Source: Druceiella hillmani (Eukaryota > Arthropoda > Insecta > Lepidoptera > Hepialidae). From it: a DNA stretch of 64,000 bases. Where the stretch lies: positions 3,057,001 to 3,121,000 of the forward strand of contig JAYKKI010000137.1 in NCBI GenBank assembly GCA_039881145.1, read 5' to 3'. Positions within the stretch are counted from its first letter, which is position 1; every line of letters starts with the position of its first letter. The position numbers and the translations under genes are program-made. Below, piece after piece: positions 1 through 13,255 of this stretch. A model generated the notes under the pieces. That model worked only from the letters and a program-made list of their open reading frames with translations. It did no database searches and was not told where the DNA came from.

Positions 1-2728
1 GAAAATTTTATATCTTCTATCCTACAAAATTCAAAAAGCCTCTTTTAATTTTAACTTGGCAGTCTGACGTTACTAAGTGTTTTTAATTTTGTCGTAAAAA
101 TTTGATCTTGTTCATTTGTGTTTTACTTGACAATTATTAAATTTTCAGTTTTTTTATTAAATAATTTTCCATTTACATTTAATGATATTGATATTTATAT
201 TTATATATATATTATTACCTATTTTATAAATTTCAAGACAATCGTATTTAAGGAGTAAACTCCAGTCGGGCGTCGGAGCTGTCACGCACAATTTTCTTTT
301 TAATATAAGGATTTTTGAAAATTTATGTCCGGTCCCAGATTTAAAATATTGAAAAAAAATTATAAAGATATTTAAGTTTAAGTACTCGTATATATAAACT
401 TGTGTTTTTTATATGCTACTTTAGTTCTTATTAAAGTGGAAAATTTTAATTGCTTGGAATTTATAAAGTAAACTTGTTAGTCACATTGAATGCACCTACA
501 TAATTTGCACACGTTTTCTTTTAATTAATAAGAGCACGTATATGCCTTATTGTTTCCAGTTCATGATATTTTACCTGTCTTTTTATAGTTACACACCTGT
601 AAGATATTAAAATATGTTTTTTCAACGATACTATAATATCAGTTGGATGGTTGGTCGATGGAAAAGACTATCATTTTCCTCCTGTTCGTTCACATAGATT
701 TTAAGGGTTCTCTACCTAAAAAATAAAGGCGGAAACCTTATGGTGCGACTTTGGTGTCTGTTTGTTCACATGTCACTACTGTTTTCCTCAGCAGATAATA
801 TTTCTATCAACTTGAATTGTTAAGACATACTTTTAGAACTTTCTTATCTGCATCTCTGTATTTTTACATCTATATATTTTTAATTTGAAAACGCGGTTCG
901 CGAGTAATTTGAAAATGGAGCAGAAAGTCAATGGGATATCACATGACAAATCCAGATACTTAAAAACCATTTTCTTTCAATTATTATTTGCACTCTTTCT
1001 CAGTCGTTATCCAAAATATATAGTAAAATTAATCCCCCTTCCTTACGTTCGAAGTTTACTAACTGAGAAATCTGAAATAATTCTAAGGGTTAAAAGAACC
1101 TGTACATATAACTAAAAAATATGGAACTTTTAAATATTTTTTGTTTTTGATTTTCACGCAATAATTTAATCATGTAGATATCTAGGCATTGGTAATGTAT
1201 GAGTAAATAATATTAATTCAGATGATATTATTTCTAAATAAAATTATTATTGCAATAGTAACTATCGAATTGGCTAATGCGTTTTCGTCTATTAATTTTT
1301 TTTTAAGTTATAATTTTTTTTAATTCAGCGAAATACGTGGCAATGTAATTGACTGAGCAATCAGGATGTAAATAAATGATATTTTTAGATAGTTTTAAAT
1401 ATTTTGATTCAATTCGATATTGGACGTGATATATACATATAACTTTGACGTATAAATGTGATCTTATATGTAAATAGATTTTCACATTTTTCTAAATATC
1501 TTCTTTGTCTACTACTCATAACATATATTATTACTAAAATCAACAGAATTATCAAAATTTAGTTCTAAATTGCAAAATATACAGTTATTCATAAACTAAT
1601 TATAATCCTAAAAACTATATGTCAAAAAATGCGCTGTGTAATCTGTACTCAGACGAATTGAAATTATTCAATTAATTAATACGCCATAATATTTAAAAAG
1701 TCGTTACGAATAATTAAGGTTACATCTAATCAAATGATAGTAATAGTTGTTACTACATAGTAGTATAGCTGTATAGTAGTAGTATTGTGTAGTAAATTAT
1801 AATAAGATAACAGTGGGTTACGTCATAAATTTATATATACGAATACAGTTAATTATAGATTTTACTATTTAAATATGTAAATAAATATTAGGAAAAAGAA
1901 AACATTACGTTTTGCGTACGTCCAATTATTTTAAAAATGATCCTCATATTATGGCCGACGGCAGTGGATGCGGTGACCACCGATAGTAGACAGTTTAGAA
2001 ATGAGCGTGATTGAAATTTTTGAATCACCAAAAAGAGTTAAGACTAAGGTATACAAAAACTGAAGTAAACTCAACGGAATTAATAATGTCGTGTGTATGG
2101 AAATCTCCGTCTGGAAAAGTTTATGGCGTTTCGTGTCTATTGAGTTTTTAGTTTAAAAAAAGGAATACTTCTAAAATCACTCACCTGTCTACCTTTAACA
2201 CCATATGTTACGTAAAAAAATATTTTATAATTTAATTTATACCATTAACGGTGAATCTTTTATTTAAATCCTCCAGAAGTTTTGCGTGATTTTGCAATAA
2301 ATAAAAAAACAAACATAGAGAGAAAGAGACAGAGAAAGAATTCTTTAAAAAATGCAATATGGGCGAAAAGTAGTCAGTTTTTTAATTTAAACTCCAAGCT
2401 TTAATACCAATCACAAAAAAACAGACAATAACCTTAGAAACTAACAGAAATGTAACATAATATTTATATAGCTCTTTATTTTTATAATCTCAATACTTTG
2501 ACAATGATGTTCTTCAGAACTTACGAAAGGACACAAGTTATATGTTTTATGGAAATGTAGCTTATCTATTCATCAGAATGAGAAATACCTATGACGATCA
2601 AGACCCTTGATTTGAGTTAAAACATAACCTTCCTTCGCAATATTTCATTTTTATTAGTAAAGCTTTTAACTGACGTAAATATACATGAGTTACTTTTGTG
2701 TATATGCAAATAGACATACATTTACATA
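1..2728. other. A+T-rich intergenic DNA, nothing recognised
   Basis: No frame here resembles a known protein and no structured repeat was seen. The only compositional oddity is a short G+C-richer patch at about 1951-1985, which reads as an 11-codon frame and is too short to interpret. Confidence 0.6.
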
Positions 2729-3949
2729 TTAGAGAACCAGACAAAAACTTATACACTGACTCATGAAAACAGTATTTATAGCAACCATATTGAAGGAACT
2801 ATAGAAAACTGTCATATACCAACGTTTGCTCTTGCGTGAAACGTTATACGCAGCAATTCATCAATTTCTCAGCGACATCAATGACAGCTTTTGTTCCATT
2901 ATAAAATGTGACAATTTCGGGTTTTTGTTTTCCACCTGTACTCATGTTGATTGTTTTATCACGTTGCAGAGTTGACATAAATAACATTATTTAATTTTTA
3001 TTTTGGCCACCTATTGGATAAATGTTATATCGCTTTGGAATCCAATTTGTGAAATGTTTACTTTGCTGTCTTTTTGAAAGCTTTTGGTATTTGTGTTAAG
3101 TTCTTGTAGACTGTATATATTGAGGTCAATTTGTGTTCCTTGAGCAAATGCATCATTAGCGGATAGCCAGTAAATGAGTTATTAAAAGTAATCTTTCGAC
3201 CAGTCTCTGTTATGAGTTGCACTAAACGGTCTGTGATGTCATATACTTTGTTACCGCATTTGAATAGTCCGATAGGTTATTTTTGAGCATTTACTTTTAT
3301 TTTGAGAACATAAATTGTTTTGGCATCAACGATTTCGTATATTTTTATGCCGTATTCTGCTGGCTCGTTGGGAATAAACACAAGGAATGCACCATGACTT
3401 CCAAACGACGGGAGCATTCCATCAGTATTTTGTTCTAAAGTTTAAAATATTCTAATATTGATAGTCTACCCGACAATCATTAAAAAATCCATCAAATAAA
3501 TTTCATATAGGCGCCAAGTTATCAACTTTTTTTTCTCTTCTCGGGTATTTGTATCATTAAATTTGAGGTGATTTTGCAGAAAGCGAAATGGTTGTAGATC
3601 TAAAAATGTTTATACCAGTGCCATCTGCATACCATAAATCGTTACTCGAGATTACTCTGTTGGAGCGATTAAAACCTGTTCTGTATACAAGCCCCAAAAG
3701 TGTTTTCAGATGTTGAATGCTTGTTTGGTCGGCAATAGTCTTTATTCTGTTTTTAACTATCCTTGTAATTAATATAATTAAACAGGACCCATGTACTTTA
3801 TTCGTCTCACTCAAAACTAATTTTTTATTCATTACGTTATGAGCTATGATATCAGTATCCTCCTCATCAAAAATGACGTCCTGTTCCGTATCACTGGAAC
3901 ATTCCTCAAAAAAGGCAATAAGCCATAGTCAATGTTCTTTATAAGACAT
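2729..3949 (-). pseudogene. Decayed piggyBac-type transposase
   Basis: Relic of a DDE/D cut-and-paste transposase of the piggyBac family (TTAA target). On the minus strand, a start at 3949 is followed by a stop at codon 7, then an acidic N-terminal stretch (EECSSDTEQD, EEDTD). Next comes LLGLVYRTGFNRSN with DLWYADGTGINIFR, the usual start of the piggyBac core. A frameshift near 3590 leads to RFLQNHLKFNDTNTREEKK. Further frames give IPNEPAEYGIKIYEIVDAK, a degraded counterpart of the DNWFTS motif (FNNSFTGYPLMMHLL), KPEIVTFYNGTKAVIDV and finally RKSKRWYMTVFY with VAINTVFM. At least four frame changes or stops are present. No cysteine-rich zinc ribbon follows, so the C-terminus is lost. The motif order is unmistakable even though each block is in a different frame. 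Confidence 0.85.
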
Positions 3950-4022
3950 TTTCTGTGGTTACATCTCTAAAAATAAAGAAATAAATATGTTATAATCTTT
4001 AAATAATGAAACTCTGCGGCAA

Positions 4023-4366
4023 ATACATCCACCAAATGTGAGGTAGTGTACAACTTACGCGCTGTACGTTTGCGCACGTATTTCTTCCATCGGTGTCGAC
4101 GCAGTACTGTTTTCAAAGCTTAATATCCCTCCCTACACTTTCCCTCCATCTACAGGGCGCACCGCATTCCAGAAATCATGCAGTCAACAGATATTTTGTG
4201 CTTTGTAAACTCACTTTGTAAACACAACAGATATTTTGTGCTTTGTAAACCCACTTTGTTAAAACACTTTCTCTCCATCTACCGGGCGCACCGCGTTCCA
4301 GAAATCATGCAGTCAACAGATATTTTGTTGGATATGAGACACCTGAACTTACGCACGCCGGGTTAA
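4023..4366 (-). mobile_element. Probable 5' terminal region of the piggyBac relic, ending at a TTAA
   Basis: The noncoding stretch upstream of the transposase relic is richer in G+C than its surroundings. It ends in GGG followed by TTAA at 4360-4366, matching the piggyBac rule of CCC/GGG ends at a TTAA target. The opposite end was not found near 2.6-2.75 kb, so the element is probably truncated there. GGGTTAA alone occurs by chance elsewhere in the window; the position next to the transposase is what supports the call. Confidence 0.45.
4144..4328 (+). repeat. Nested direct repeats beside piggyBac relic
   Basis: A 56-bp unit at 4144-4199 recurs at 4273-4328 with two mismatches. Between them, a unit of about 34 bp starting aacagatattttgtgc at 4186 recurs at 4226 (40-bp period). 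This looks like two rounds of local duplication inside the element's subterminal region. Confidence 0.85.
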
Positions 4367-6711
4367 ATATTACATGATAAATTAGGATAAACATTTTTCC
4401 AAACTATTCGAGACGTTAGGATATATATTATATACCAGGGACCTGCAGTTTTTCGTGCATTAACGCGTCTCGTATCAACGTGTGAAATCATTTTGGCTAC
4501 TAAAATGCATTATTGTTACTTTTAAAACATTCGTTGGAAAACTATGGTACAAAACCATACATACCTTAAAATTTATTTGGTAGGGATTAAGACATTTTTG
4601 TTCACTGAGCTCTAGGAAATCGAGTTGAAAAATTGTATTGTTAGAGTTTCGTACCTCAAAATGAAAAACGAAACCATTGGAGATAACCCACATATCTGCC
4701 GGTATATCTTTCAGAGCCATTTTTTTTAGAAACTGATTGACGTAAAAATTTTAGCAATAGCAGACTATTATTTTTTTTTTAATTAAATAAAAAAAAAAAA
4801 TTAATTAAATATTTAGTGTCTTTTCAAAGGTAAAAGTAATGGTCACAAAATATTTTTTTCTAAATTTTAAGTATTATTTCTTCACAAATAAACTGATCAT
4901 ATACAAAAAATGCTTACTATCCCTAATACGAAGACTATTAAAACTAAAATATGTAAAAATAGAATTTTAGAAATCCAAACAAACTTTTTGGAAAATTATA
5001 GGAACGATTTTCAATGCATAATTTTCATCATATTAATGGTGTAATTTTTTAAATAAATAAATGAATAATGTTCAAAATAAAAATAATCGTTACGTCGTGA
5101 CAAGCAAGGCAATTTTGTTCTTAAAAAAGATGTGTAAACCGATAACCTAAGCTTTTTTTTAAGAGCCTTATACAGATAAGCTCCATAAAGCTTTCGAAAG
5201 TCGACATTTTGTTTCCGATTTCGAAATATTCAACTTTATCTTTTCTATAGTAAATCTAGCAGTTATTTAATATGTATAGCTTTATTCCTGGTAGTTTCGG
5301 TATAAATCATTATATTTCATTAATATTCGATGAGTTATTATTTACCAAGAAGAATAAAGTGCAAATATATGTTTTCCTCAATAAACAGGCAAACACACTT
5401 TATGCTGTAATAAAATAAATCGATGTTTTGTTTATTTAAAATAATTTTGAAAAATGTAAGTTTAACAAAGTTCAATAATTTTAACGACATTTAACAATTA
5501 TTTGTAAGGAAAACAACAGAGTTCTAACGAAACTATATACTATGTACTTGGCTGAGGCAAGTTAATAATATCAATCGATCACTTTAATTGGATTTACCTT
5601 GAATCAATTCATTTGCTCTATGTGGTTCCAAAAATAGTTATAAATGCATGTATTATTAATAATAATTTTAAATCAAGTCGCCTAGGTTTGTTTCGCGTTG
5701 CACAACCGCCAACCGAGATTTGTGTAATTCTTTCATAAGTTTCCATTACCAAACCAAGAGTTGTGGAGTTAAAATAATATTATATTAATACTACCCACTT
5801 TAATGTTTCCACAGATTCCATACCTTACAGCCACATAAACTATAGCTATACCAAACGAATTAAAGATGTAGAGGTAATTACAATATACTTTTCCAATTTA
5901 TTGACCGAGACAATTAGATACGTAGAACTACATTTATTCAAACATACTTAGGTACAAAGACTGTTATATATAATAGTCTCCGACCTGCTACTGTGTGGTA
6001 AAGTAGACACAAATATTTTTTTAAAAAGGTCGAAACAAGGACAGTACACAATAAACAAGATAATCCGGACATAAAGGAAACTCAAAATAATAATGTACGA
6101 CTAACTTCAGGTTATACTCAGAAATGCATTATAATTTTGTGTTTTAAATATTGCTTTCCCGTTTTTATAGCATTTCTATTTTTTACCCAGACAAAAAGAA
6201 AAATTTAACAATATATTAACCTTGTTAACAATACTAAAAATTGCTTAACGTGGATAAGGGTACATTTTCATAACTTGCATACTTTGTTAGATTAATGATT
6301 AAAGAATAGTGAGTGAACAATATACAGTGACTACGGCTGTTAATTTCTGTTCATTTTCTTTAATCTTACGTGCGTTTTTCACATTATATACGCTGTTAAT
6401 CGGTTGTTATGTTAATAGTGTTCTCTATGGACGTTTTCATGGATACATTAATTCAATTAAATGAGTAGCTTTATAAATGTATGTATTTATTTCACTTTTA
6501 GTTTAATTATATTTGAATAAAAGCATAATATTTCCTTTACATTTGTAGTTTCTTTTTGTAGAATTCGTTATATATAAATTTAAATTTGTGTTGAAAGTAT
6601 GAACTACCAAAAACTAGTGCACTTTATGCACACAGCAAAGTTATCCAGGTGGGAGAGTGAACATGTCAATATTTAATTTCAAGTTTCTTTCTATCAGTTC
6701 GTTTGGCAGGT
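4367..6711. other. A+T-rich intergenic DNA, nothing recognised
   Basis: The only frame of note is an 81-codon one on the minus strand (4475-4720), which resembles nothing I know and has no supporting context. No repeats or RNA structures were recognised. Confidence 0.5.
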
Positions 6712-6727
6712 AATTTATAGTATATAT

Positions 6728-6767
<40 letters not shown>

Positions 6768-6783
6768 ATATATACTATAAATT
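6712..6783. repeat. 72-bp perfect palindrome around a (TA)n core
   Basis: The left arm begins aatttatagtatatataca and the right arm is its exact reverse complement ending ctataaatt, centred between 6747 and 6748. The non-repetitive outer bases pair as well as the TA core, so it is more than a simple TA array. The symmetry stops at 6711/6784. Confidence 0.9.
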
Positions 6784-7762
6784 TCATTAGCGCGATAAAA
6801 AGTGCGCAATTAATTCAATATGTGTACGTATGCAAGTTTGAACATAATTATACGCGCACAAAGGCACATGGAAATGAAAGTATAATATTTTTATTTTTAA
6901 ATTTGTAAATGACAATGTAGAATATAATAAAGTAAAAAGTTGTGAATTATTAATAAAATTATCGGTAAAATTAAAATTTCATATAAATAAAAAAAATATT
7001 ATTTTATACATGATAAAAATATTTTCATTTGATTTTTTTTATTCGGTTATTTACTAATACTGTAATATGGAAACGAAAACTTTCACTAATTTTTTTATTG
7101 AGAAAATATTTTCAAGTTATTTAAAATAAAAAAATAACTAAAGGAGACCAACTTCTCAGGGCTATGTTCTTTTAAAATTATTGAAAGCGTCCGACTACTT
7201 GTTGGAACAAGCTAATTTTAGGTTTCTTAAAATCGACAATATTTCAACTTTTCATGGAAGTTATACGAAATAATTTTAACTAATAAATATTATTAAATAT
7301 TACTATGTGGAATAATTTCATATCGTTCAAATGAACTACTAAAAAATTAGAGAGAGTGACATCGCATGTTACTTTGAAGGTTATTATTTCACAAACACAG
7401 GATTAAAAGAAGAAAATGACAAATAGGAACTCAATTTTATTTTGAAAGACCGATATTCCACTTAACAAGAAAAACAAATTCGCTCCCAATGTTTCTGTAT
7501 GTTGCATTCAACATCTTACTTTTGTTATTATTTTATTAGATATTATTTGAGATATATATTTGATGCATCTGCTCAAAATTTCATGAATATTTGTTTAAAA
7601 TTGTAATAAATGTGAGACTGTATCAGACCTGTGTTAGGATAAATTGATAAACGATGGACAGACGAACATGACAAAAATGTATTCCTTCTTGGTCTTTCAA
7701 CATTAAAACAGAACCCGCAGCTTTAGAACAGAATTCAGGGTTAAAAAAAGAAACATGAAAGA

Positions 7763-8057
7763 TTATGGGAGAACTATATGAAAAAAGCTGAAACGTGGAG
7801 AGTGCAGTTTTTCACACAACTTTAAATACGTAAGTAGACGGTGAAAACCTAGCATCGAAAGAGAGTTTGTTCCATAACTTGGCATTATGAAAAAGGACTG
7901 AATGTTCATGGAAAGAAGTATTATGCTTGGGGATATGGAACGTGAAAATAAGACCAACAAAACAAGAGAAAATATAAGATTTTTTAAGACATTGTAAAGC
8001 AGCGACAGAATTTAAAATTGTTGCTGGTAACGGATCTTTATCCCTCTGAATCGCCAC
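7763..8057 (-). pseudogene. 3' end of a non-LTR retrotransposon ORF2 (reverse transcriptase tail)
   Basis: The reading shows the tail common to insect CR1/jockey-like ORF2 proteins. A segment LNSVAALQCLKK with YIFSCFVGLIF corresponds to the region where such proteins list a rejoined family of short helices. Then comes HNTSFHEHSVLF, then NAKLWNKLSFDARFSPS, the equivalent of the 'RLWNSLP...SP' signature, and FKVV/CEKLHS across a frameshift near 7815. Only this tail is visible; the polymerase core upstream is missing or too decayed. A related tail lies at 38226-38700 on the plus strand (TSFYEHS, AKLLNKFDS). A 5'-truncated LINE copy is the simplest explanation. Assignment to a particular clade is uncertain. 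Confidence 0.65.
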
Positions 8058-8918
8058 CTAAATTCAGAAATGTGATAAATTTTTATATGGCTCTAAACAT
8101 AACAAATACAAAAATCTAGAATATGTTCCAGTTTGTTGAACAGTTATTCTGAAAGATCAATATAATACCCGTCTTGCCCTAAGTGAATGTTAATCGATGA
8201 CTAGACTTTCAATTTTCTCAACATCTAATAGGTGAAACACAGTAAAATGTCATTGTAATGAATATGCTTTCCTTTCGGTTGATTAAAAATAACGTTTTTT
8301 ATGAATTTATACATTTAGTTCTGAAAAAAATGGGAAAAAACTTGAAGAAAAATTCGTCCTTAATACCATGAGAAATTGACGACTGCATTCAATTCAAAGC
8401 AGTTTTAGTTATGGATTCCGCAACTTTTCCATTAATTTTTAGATTCGGTACTGTACATTACAAGATCCATAGTTCGTTAATTGATGCAGCTTTATCCAAA
8501 AAGTCTCATTTCCATAGCGTTCAAGTAAAGAAATGGCCATTGTGATACTGTCCAGTTTTTTTTTTCTGACTGAAAATGTGATCTCCACATTTGTACGGAA
8601 TGAAATTGACGATTCTTTTAGCTGGGACTTTAAACTTTATTGCTAGTCTGGAGAGTTTCTGTTCCTCAGTTATTAAATGCGCATACCCGCAAGACCCGAG
8701 GTCTTACTCCGTGTGCACTATTAACCGTATTTCAAGACTTTTATTTAATGGAATGGAATTTATAATAAATTCCATTTATCATTCTATTGTAAGTTTGATT
8801 CAAAACGATCTACTAAGCGTTGCGTGCTGTTCAAACAAAAAAAATTAGACTAACAAAGTCATAAATTTGAAAAAGTTTTACTTGTTTTGAATTCCCTGTT
8901 CGAGTATATACAATACTA
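8058..8918. other. Intergenic DNA, nothing recognised
   Basis: An 85-codon frame (8591-8848, plus) has no resemblance to a known family. It could hold further decayed LINE sequence upstream of 8057, but I cannot show it. Confidence 0.4.
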
Positions 8919-8932
8919 TAGACTCAGGTATC

Positions 8933-8935
<3 letters not shown>

Positions 8936-9030
<95 letters not shown>
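8936..9030. repeat. (TA)n array with interspersed G, flanked by 11-bp direct repeats
   Basis: This is a TA dinucleotide array broken by regularly spaced gtatata units. The same 11 bases, tagactcaggt, lie at 8919-8929 and 9039-9049 on either side. Confidence 0.9.
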
Positions 9031-9834
9031 GGAATTCTTAGACTCAGGTTTATTTAATTTTTAAACATAATAATTTTTTTTCTCGGAAAAAATACTGTAA
9101 AACTAAAATATAATTTTGTAGTTCAGAACATTTGTGGATTTCATTATTCCTCGATGATAATATTAATGGTCTAAAGTGGAAGCTGATAATATGTATATTC
9201 TAGAAATAAATTAAATTTTATATGCACTTAGATCGTTTGGAATAATCCGAAAACTGGCTTTATAAGGATACTTTCTTCTTTTCGTTATTCAAACTATATT
9301 GGCGGTAAAGTTTTTTTAGTGAATTGAGAGAAGTATTTATTTTGAAAGGTTTTTAAAAAAAAATCTTTCAAAATAATTTCATAATATTACAAAAAAAATC
9401 ATTCAATATAAATTTAAACTTGTACAATTAAAATATATATATAATTATAAAACGAGTAGATTTATTATTATAATATTGTGTCAAAATTAAAAACATTATT
9501 TTGTTATGGAAAATCACAAACCTATATTTAAATCTCAGATCACTTATAATTGACCATATTCTTCAAAATATTAAACAAGTCGGTCGAGGGAGAAAATATA
9601 ACTAACCACCAAGCAACTTGAGGATATGTAAGAAATCTTTATATGTAAGAAATCTTTATATGAATAAAGTTTTCAATTTTATTTTATTTCCATAAAAGAA
9701 TATTCGGTACTACTTTAGTAATGGATATTATTACAATTAAATACGCACAATTAAGCATAGAAAAATATTAAAATCAAAATGTTATGTTAAAGGATTGATT
9801 GGAATTATATGTGTAAATATTATACATACATACA

Positions 9835-9893
<59 letters not shown>
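9835..9893. repeat. (TA)n microsatellite
   Basis: A nearly pure TA array. The overlapping open frames on both strands are products of the repeat and are not genes. Confidence 0.95.
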
Positions 9894-9895
<2 letters not shown>

Positions 9896-12049
9896 CTGTG
9901 TGCGTGTGCATATATGTTTGTGTGGAATGTATTTTAAAATAATAAAACTCAACAACCGACAATTTATCTTACGAAAGATGAACAAAATATCAAACTGCAG
10001 ATTTAACCAAATAAGAAAATTTAATGGAAAATAATAAAATACGTATCTCACGCAAGACGGTCCGCACACACCAAAGCTCTATCAAAAATTGTTACTCTAT
10101 CAAAAAAGCGGCGGTTCGCTTATCCTTAAAAAGGAAAAAGCGAGGTGAGTTACGACGTGAGGGGAGGGGGTGAATTTCCCTTATTGACTTTCTATGTAGA
10201 GACTGCAATATAATTATCATTATATATATAGAAGATTTGTCATCAGGAAACATTGGCTAATGAGAAATATGTGATATTAAGTCACATTCCGACAGTTTTC
10301 AATAGTCTAATGTAGAATTAGATTAATAGTACGTTACTTCGGTTTTATGATTGGTTATTTGGTGATTTTGTTTAGTATTTATGATGGTTATTATGTTGAT
10401 TTCTTGTGCTTAAGTTGCAGACGTAGTTATTGTACTCGTAATTATACTTAAAAATTTTAAGAATTTACTTGCTTATAAAATTAATCAGGCGCCTATTTGA
10501 TCAGCGCTATAAGAATTCCTCCCTATGTTAATTAATTAAATGGGTACAAAATTTTCCCACTTACACTAATTCTTTAATTATATCAAATTAGAATGCGGTA
10601 ATCAAGACAACTCATATTCGTACTACTCATAACTTATTAACTATTACAGTCGAACTTAATCTTGGTATTCACTAGGTTGGTAAAATATAAAGATGCTCAT
10701 TTTTCCAACATCTTTTGGATAATTTGGAAAATTCACTATTATAAAATGAGTGATAGGCGAGCATTAATTACTGAATTTCGACGAAAAAAGGATAAACAAA
10801 ATAAAGGAATTTCATTAAGAGATACTGTAATTATCTTGCTTCATTCCGTTTGTGCTGTACGTAATATATTCACAACGATGGGTAAAGGAGTATTCTCCTA
10901 TGACACAGTTTACCATTTATACCTAAAATTGAAAGAAGGCAATTTTTACATTCATAAAAATTTCAATTAGAGCAATTTACATTAAATTAAAAAAAAACCT
11001 TGAAAAATGAAAAAAGCTTATTGAAATAGACCACAGCTTAAGTTGGCTTGGTTTTGTAGAGTAACTCTGATACTCTGATGTCCCCATAAAGAAACAACGC
11101 CACAAGCGTTAATATCAAGTTAACAGAAAAAATCAGATGTACATGGAGCTATTGAATTCCCATTGTAAAAAATTATGGTAAAAAATATCTTACTGCAGGA
11201 TTACATTATTACTCCCTGGATTTGTAAATTTCCAAATATCTTCTCTGTTACTCGCTGTATAATTATTTATGCGATATAAAATATAAAGCTCCAGACAACC
11301 ATAAAATTTTACTTACCAAATTGTTAAGTCAAAATCTGAAAAGTTTCCAATACAAGAAAAAACATATTATTTGAGCTCATATTTGGTAATAAATGATAAA
11401 TAACGATGATGCCTTTATGATTGAAGATTGATTTTAATAATTGTATTTAAGAAATTAAATTGTTTAAAAAAGTGGGAAGTGTGTTTATTAGTCGCTTGGG
11501 AAAATTATACTGAAAAGATATTTTCACTTCTGGCTACAAGTTTCAGGTATTTATATATCAGGTTTGAAGATATGGATTATATTACTAAATACAATTAACC
11601 AACAATAGCATATAAAAGTCAAAAAGGTATCCATTTTTAATTATTTATTAAATAACGTAGAAGGTAGGTGCACGTTAAATCTTATGATAAAACTCATTTA
11701 ATGAAAATATATTTCCGTCATATTATTGTAACCAGGTTCTAATTGAAAATTAATAATTTATGTCTCTCATGCAATTAATTGACACATTTATTTAATTATG
11801 CAGCAGATAAGTACACTATTAGATTTTGTGACAAAACCATTTAATGAAAATATATTTTGATCTTATTATCATAACGTAAATGTAGATTTAATATGCTGTG
11901 CTAGAGGAAGGACGACTCTTTGTATACTCTAAATTTGTGACATTTTCTATTTCAAAGTTCGTTAATGGCACTCTATGAAATATAAAAAAAAATTTTGGGT
12001 TGATATCGTCTGAAATATTTTATGTACTAAGCAAAGAGCAAATAATTGT

Positions 12050-12053
<4 letters not shown>
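9894..12053. other. Intergenic DNA with one G+C-richer patch and one unrecognised frame
   Basis: A G+C-richer patch at 10050-10165 contains a small hairpin (cgctta...aaagcg, about 10110-10141). A 102-codon plus frame (10662-10970) has a basic stretch (EFRRKKDKQNK), but I do not recognise it and see no promoter or splice context. Confidence 0.4.

Positions 12054-12094
<41 letters not shown>
12054..12094. repeat. (TA)n microsatellite
   Basis: A TA array, separated by about 85 bp of unique sequence from the next one. Confidence 0.95.
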
Positions 12095-12096
<2 letters not shown>

Positions 12097-12177
12097 AAAT
12101 ATATATAACAAGATTTCTAAATACCACATTATCCAAATGCGAACTGGATCGGCATTAGTTTTATGGTATGAGCTATG

Positions 12178-12178
<1 letters not shown>

Positions 12179-12249
<71 letters not shown>

Positions 12250-12250
12250 T
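12179..12250. repeat. (TA)n microsatellite
   Basis: A TA array with one G interruption near its 3' end. Confidence 0.95.
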
Positions 12251-13219
12251 TAAATACACATATATATGCATCACGTTTAACCTTGAAAAGTAAGAGAGAT
12301 TCATAGCCAACATTAACATAACTTCATAATCTTTTTAGCTTTCACTATGAAAAAAGTGAGCTGTACCTTTTTGAAGATTCATGTCACTAGCGTTAGTAGG
12401 TTTCGAGTTAAATTCGTTGATACAGATAGTCATTGCAAACATTGTTTTGACACTTCAGTTTTATTAATCTGTGTTGAAGTATTTATTTTACTCTTAGCTT
12501 AACTTTATAACCTTATCAAATCTATGTATACACGTAATAAGATGGAAAAGGTGTTTAATTATGACATGGCGATGATGTCTGTGCACGCATCATGCAAAAA
12601 TAACTTCAAAAACTTTAATAAAACCTCGCCCTTTTATGCTTTCGAGGCTTTTTTAATATTTGCAATAGAAATTAATACGACCATATATACAGCAAAATAT
12701 TTTCTGCACAAAGAAATGAAATAAATGCCAGCATAAAATTAAATTAATATTTCAATAATTGAACTTATTTCATCTTATCATATTCGAAATATTTTATTGT
12801 CCGTAAAACGTGTTTTTACACAAGTATATTATCACAATAATTTACAGAGCATGAAAGCTTTCCTACCTGAAGGTGAATCGCCCATTTCAGGGTGATAAGT
12901 ATTCCACTCGCATCTGTGGTGGCATCAAAATATTAAACCGTACGACACTGGAATGTAGATGTAGGATCAACGAATATTTCTATTCCCCGCAATTTCACAA
13001 TGTTTTTTTATTATGAATGTAGAAGAATTTTATTTCCTACCCTTTCTTTAACTTCAGTTTAGTTCGATGTGCGTACAGCTCATTTTCCATCTATTTAAAA
13101 GCAACGTAGGTTATTCTCGAGTTCATTATTTCATTTTATTTTTATTTACTCATCGCTACATTATAGATTAACAGTGTGTAACATTAATGACGACAAAGAC
13201 ACCGCTTGACCTTTTATCA

Positions 13220-13255
13220 GGAATTTTATTTTATTACATATTAAAATAAAATTCC
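13220..13255. repeat. Short inverted repeat
   Basis: ggaattttattttattac faces a reverse-complementary ...aaaataaaattcc with almost no loop. It is present in the left arm of the large duplication but not at the matching place in the right arm. Confidence 0.75.

Noticed and set aside
1085..1091. Other GGGTTAA words (about 1085, 7738 and 49488) as piggyBac ends
   Set aside because: The heptamer is expected several times by chance, and none of these lies next to transposase sequence.
9774..10069. Overlapping frames on both strands with long Tyr-Ile runs (also at 13790-14047, 22349-22581, 46314-46604, 60120-60494, 61262-61465 and 62462-62722)
   Set aside because: They are translations of (TA)n arrays and carry no independent coding evidence.
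10662..10970. 102-codon plus frame with a basic stretch
   Set aside because: No recognisable domain, no splice or promoter context. Length is within chance for this composition.
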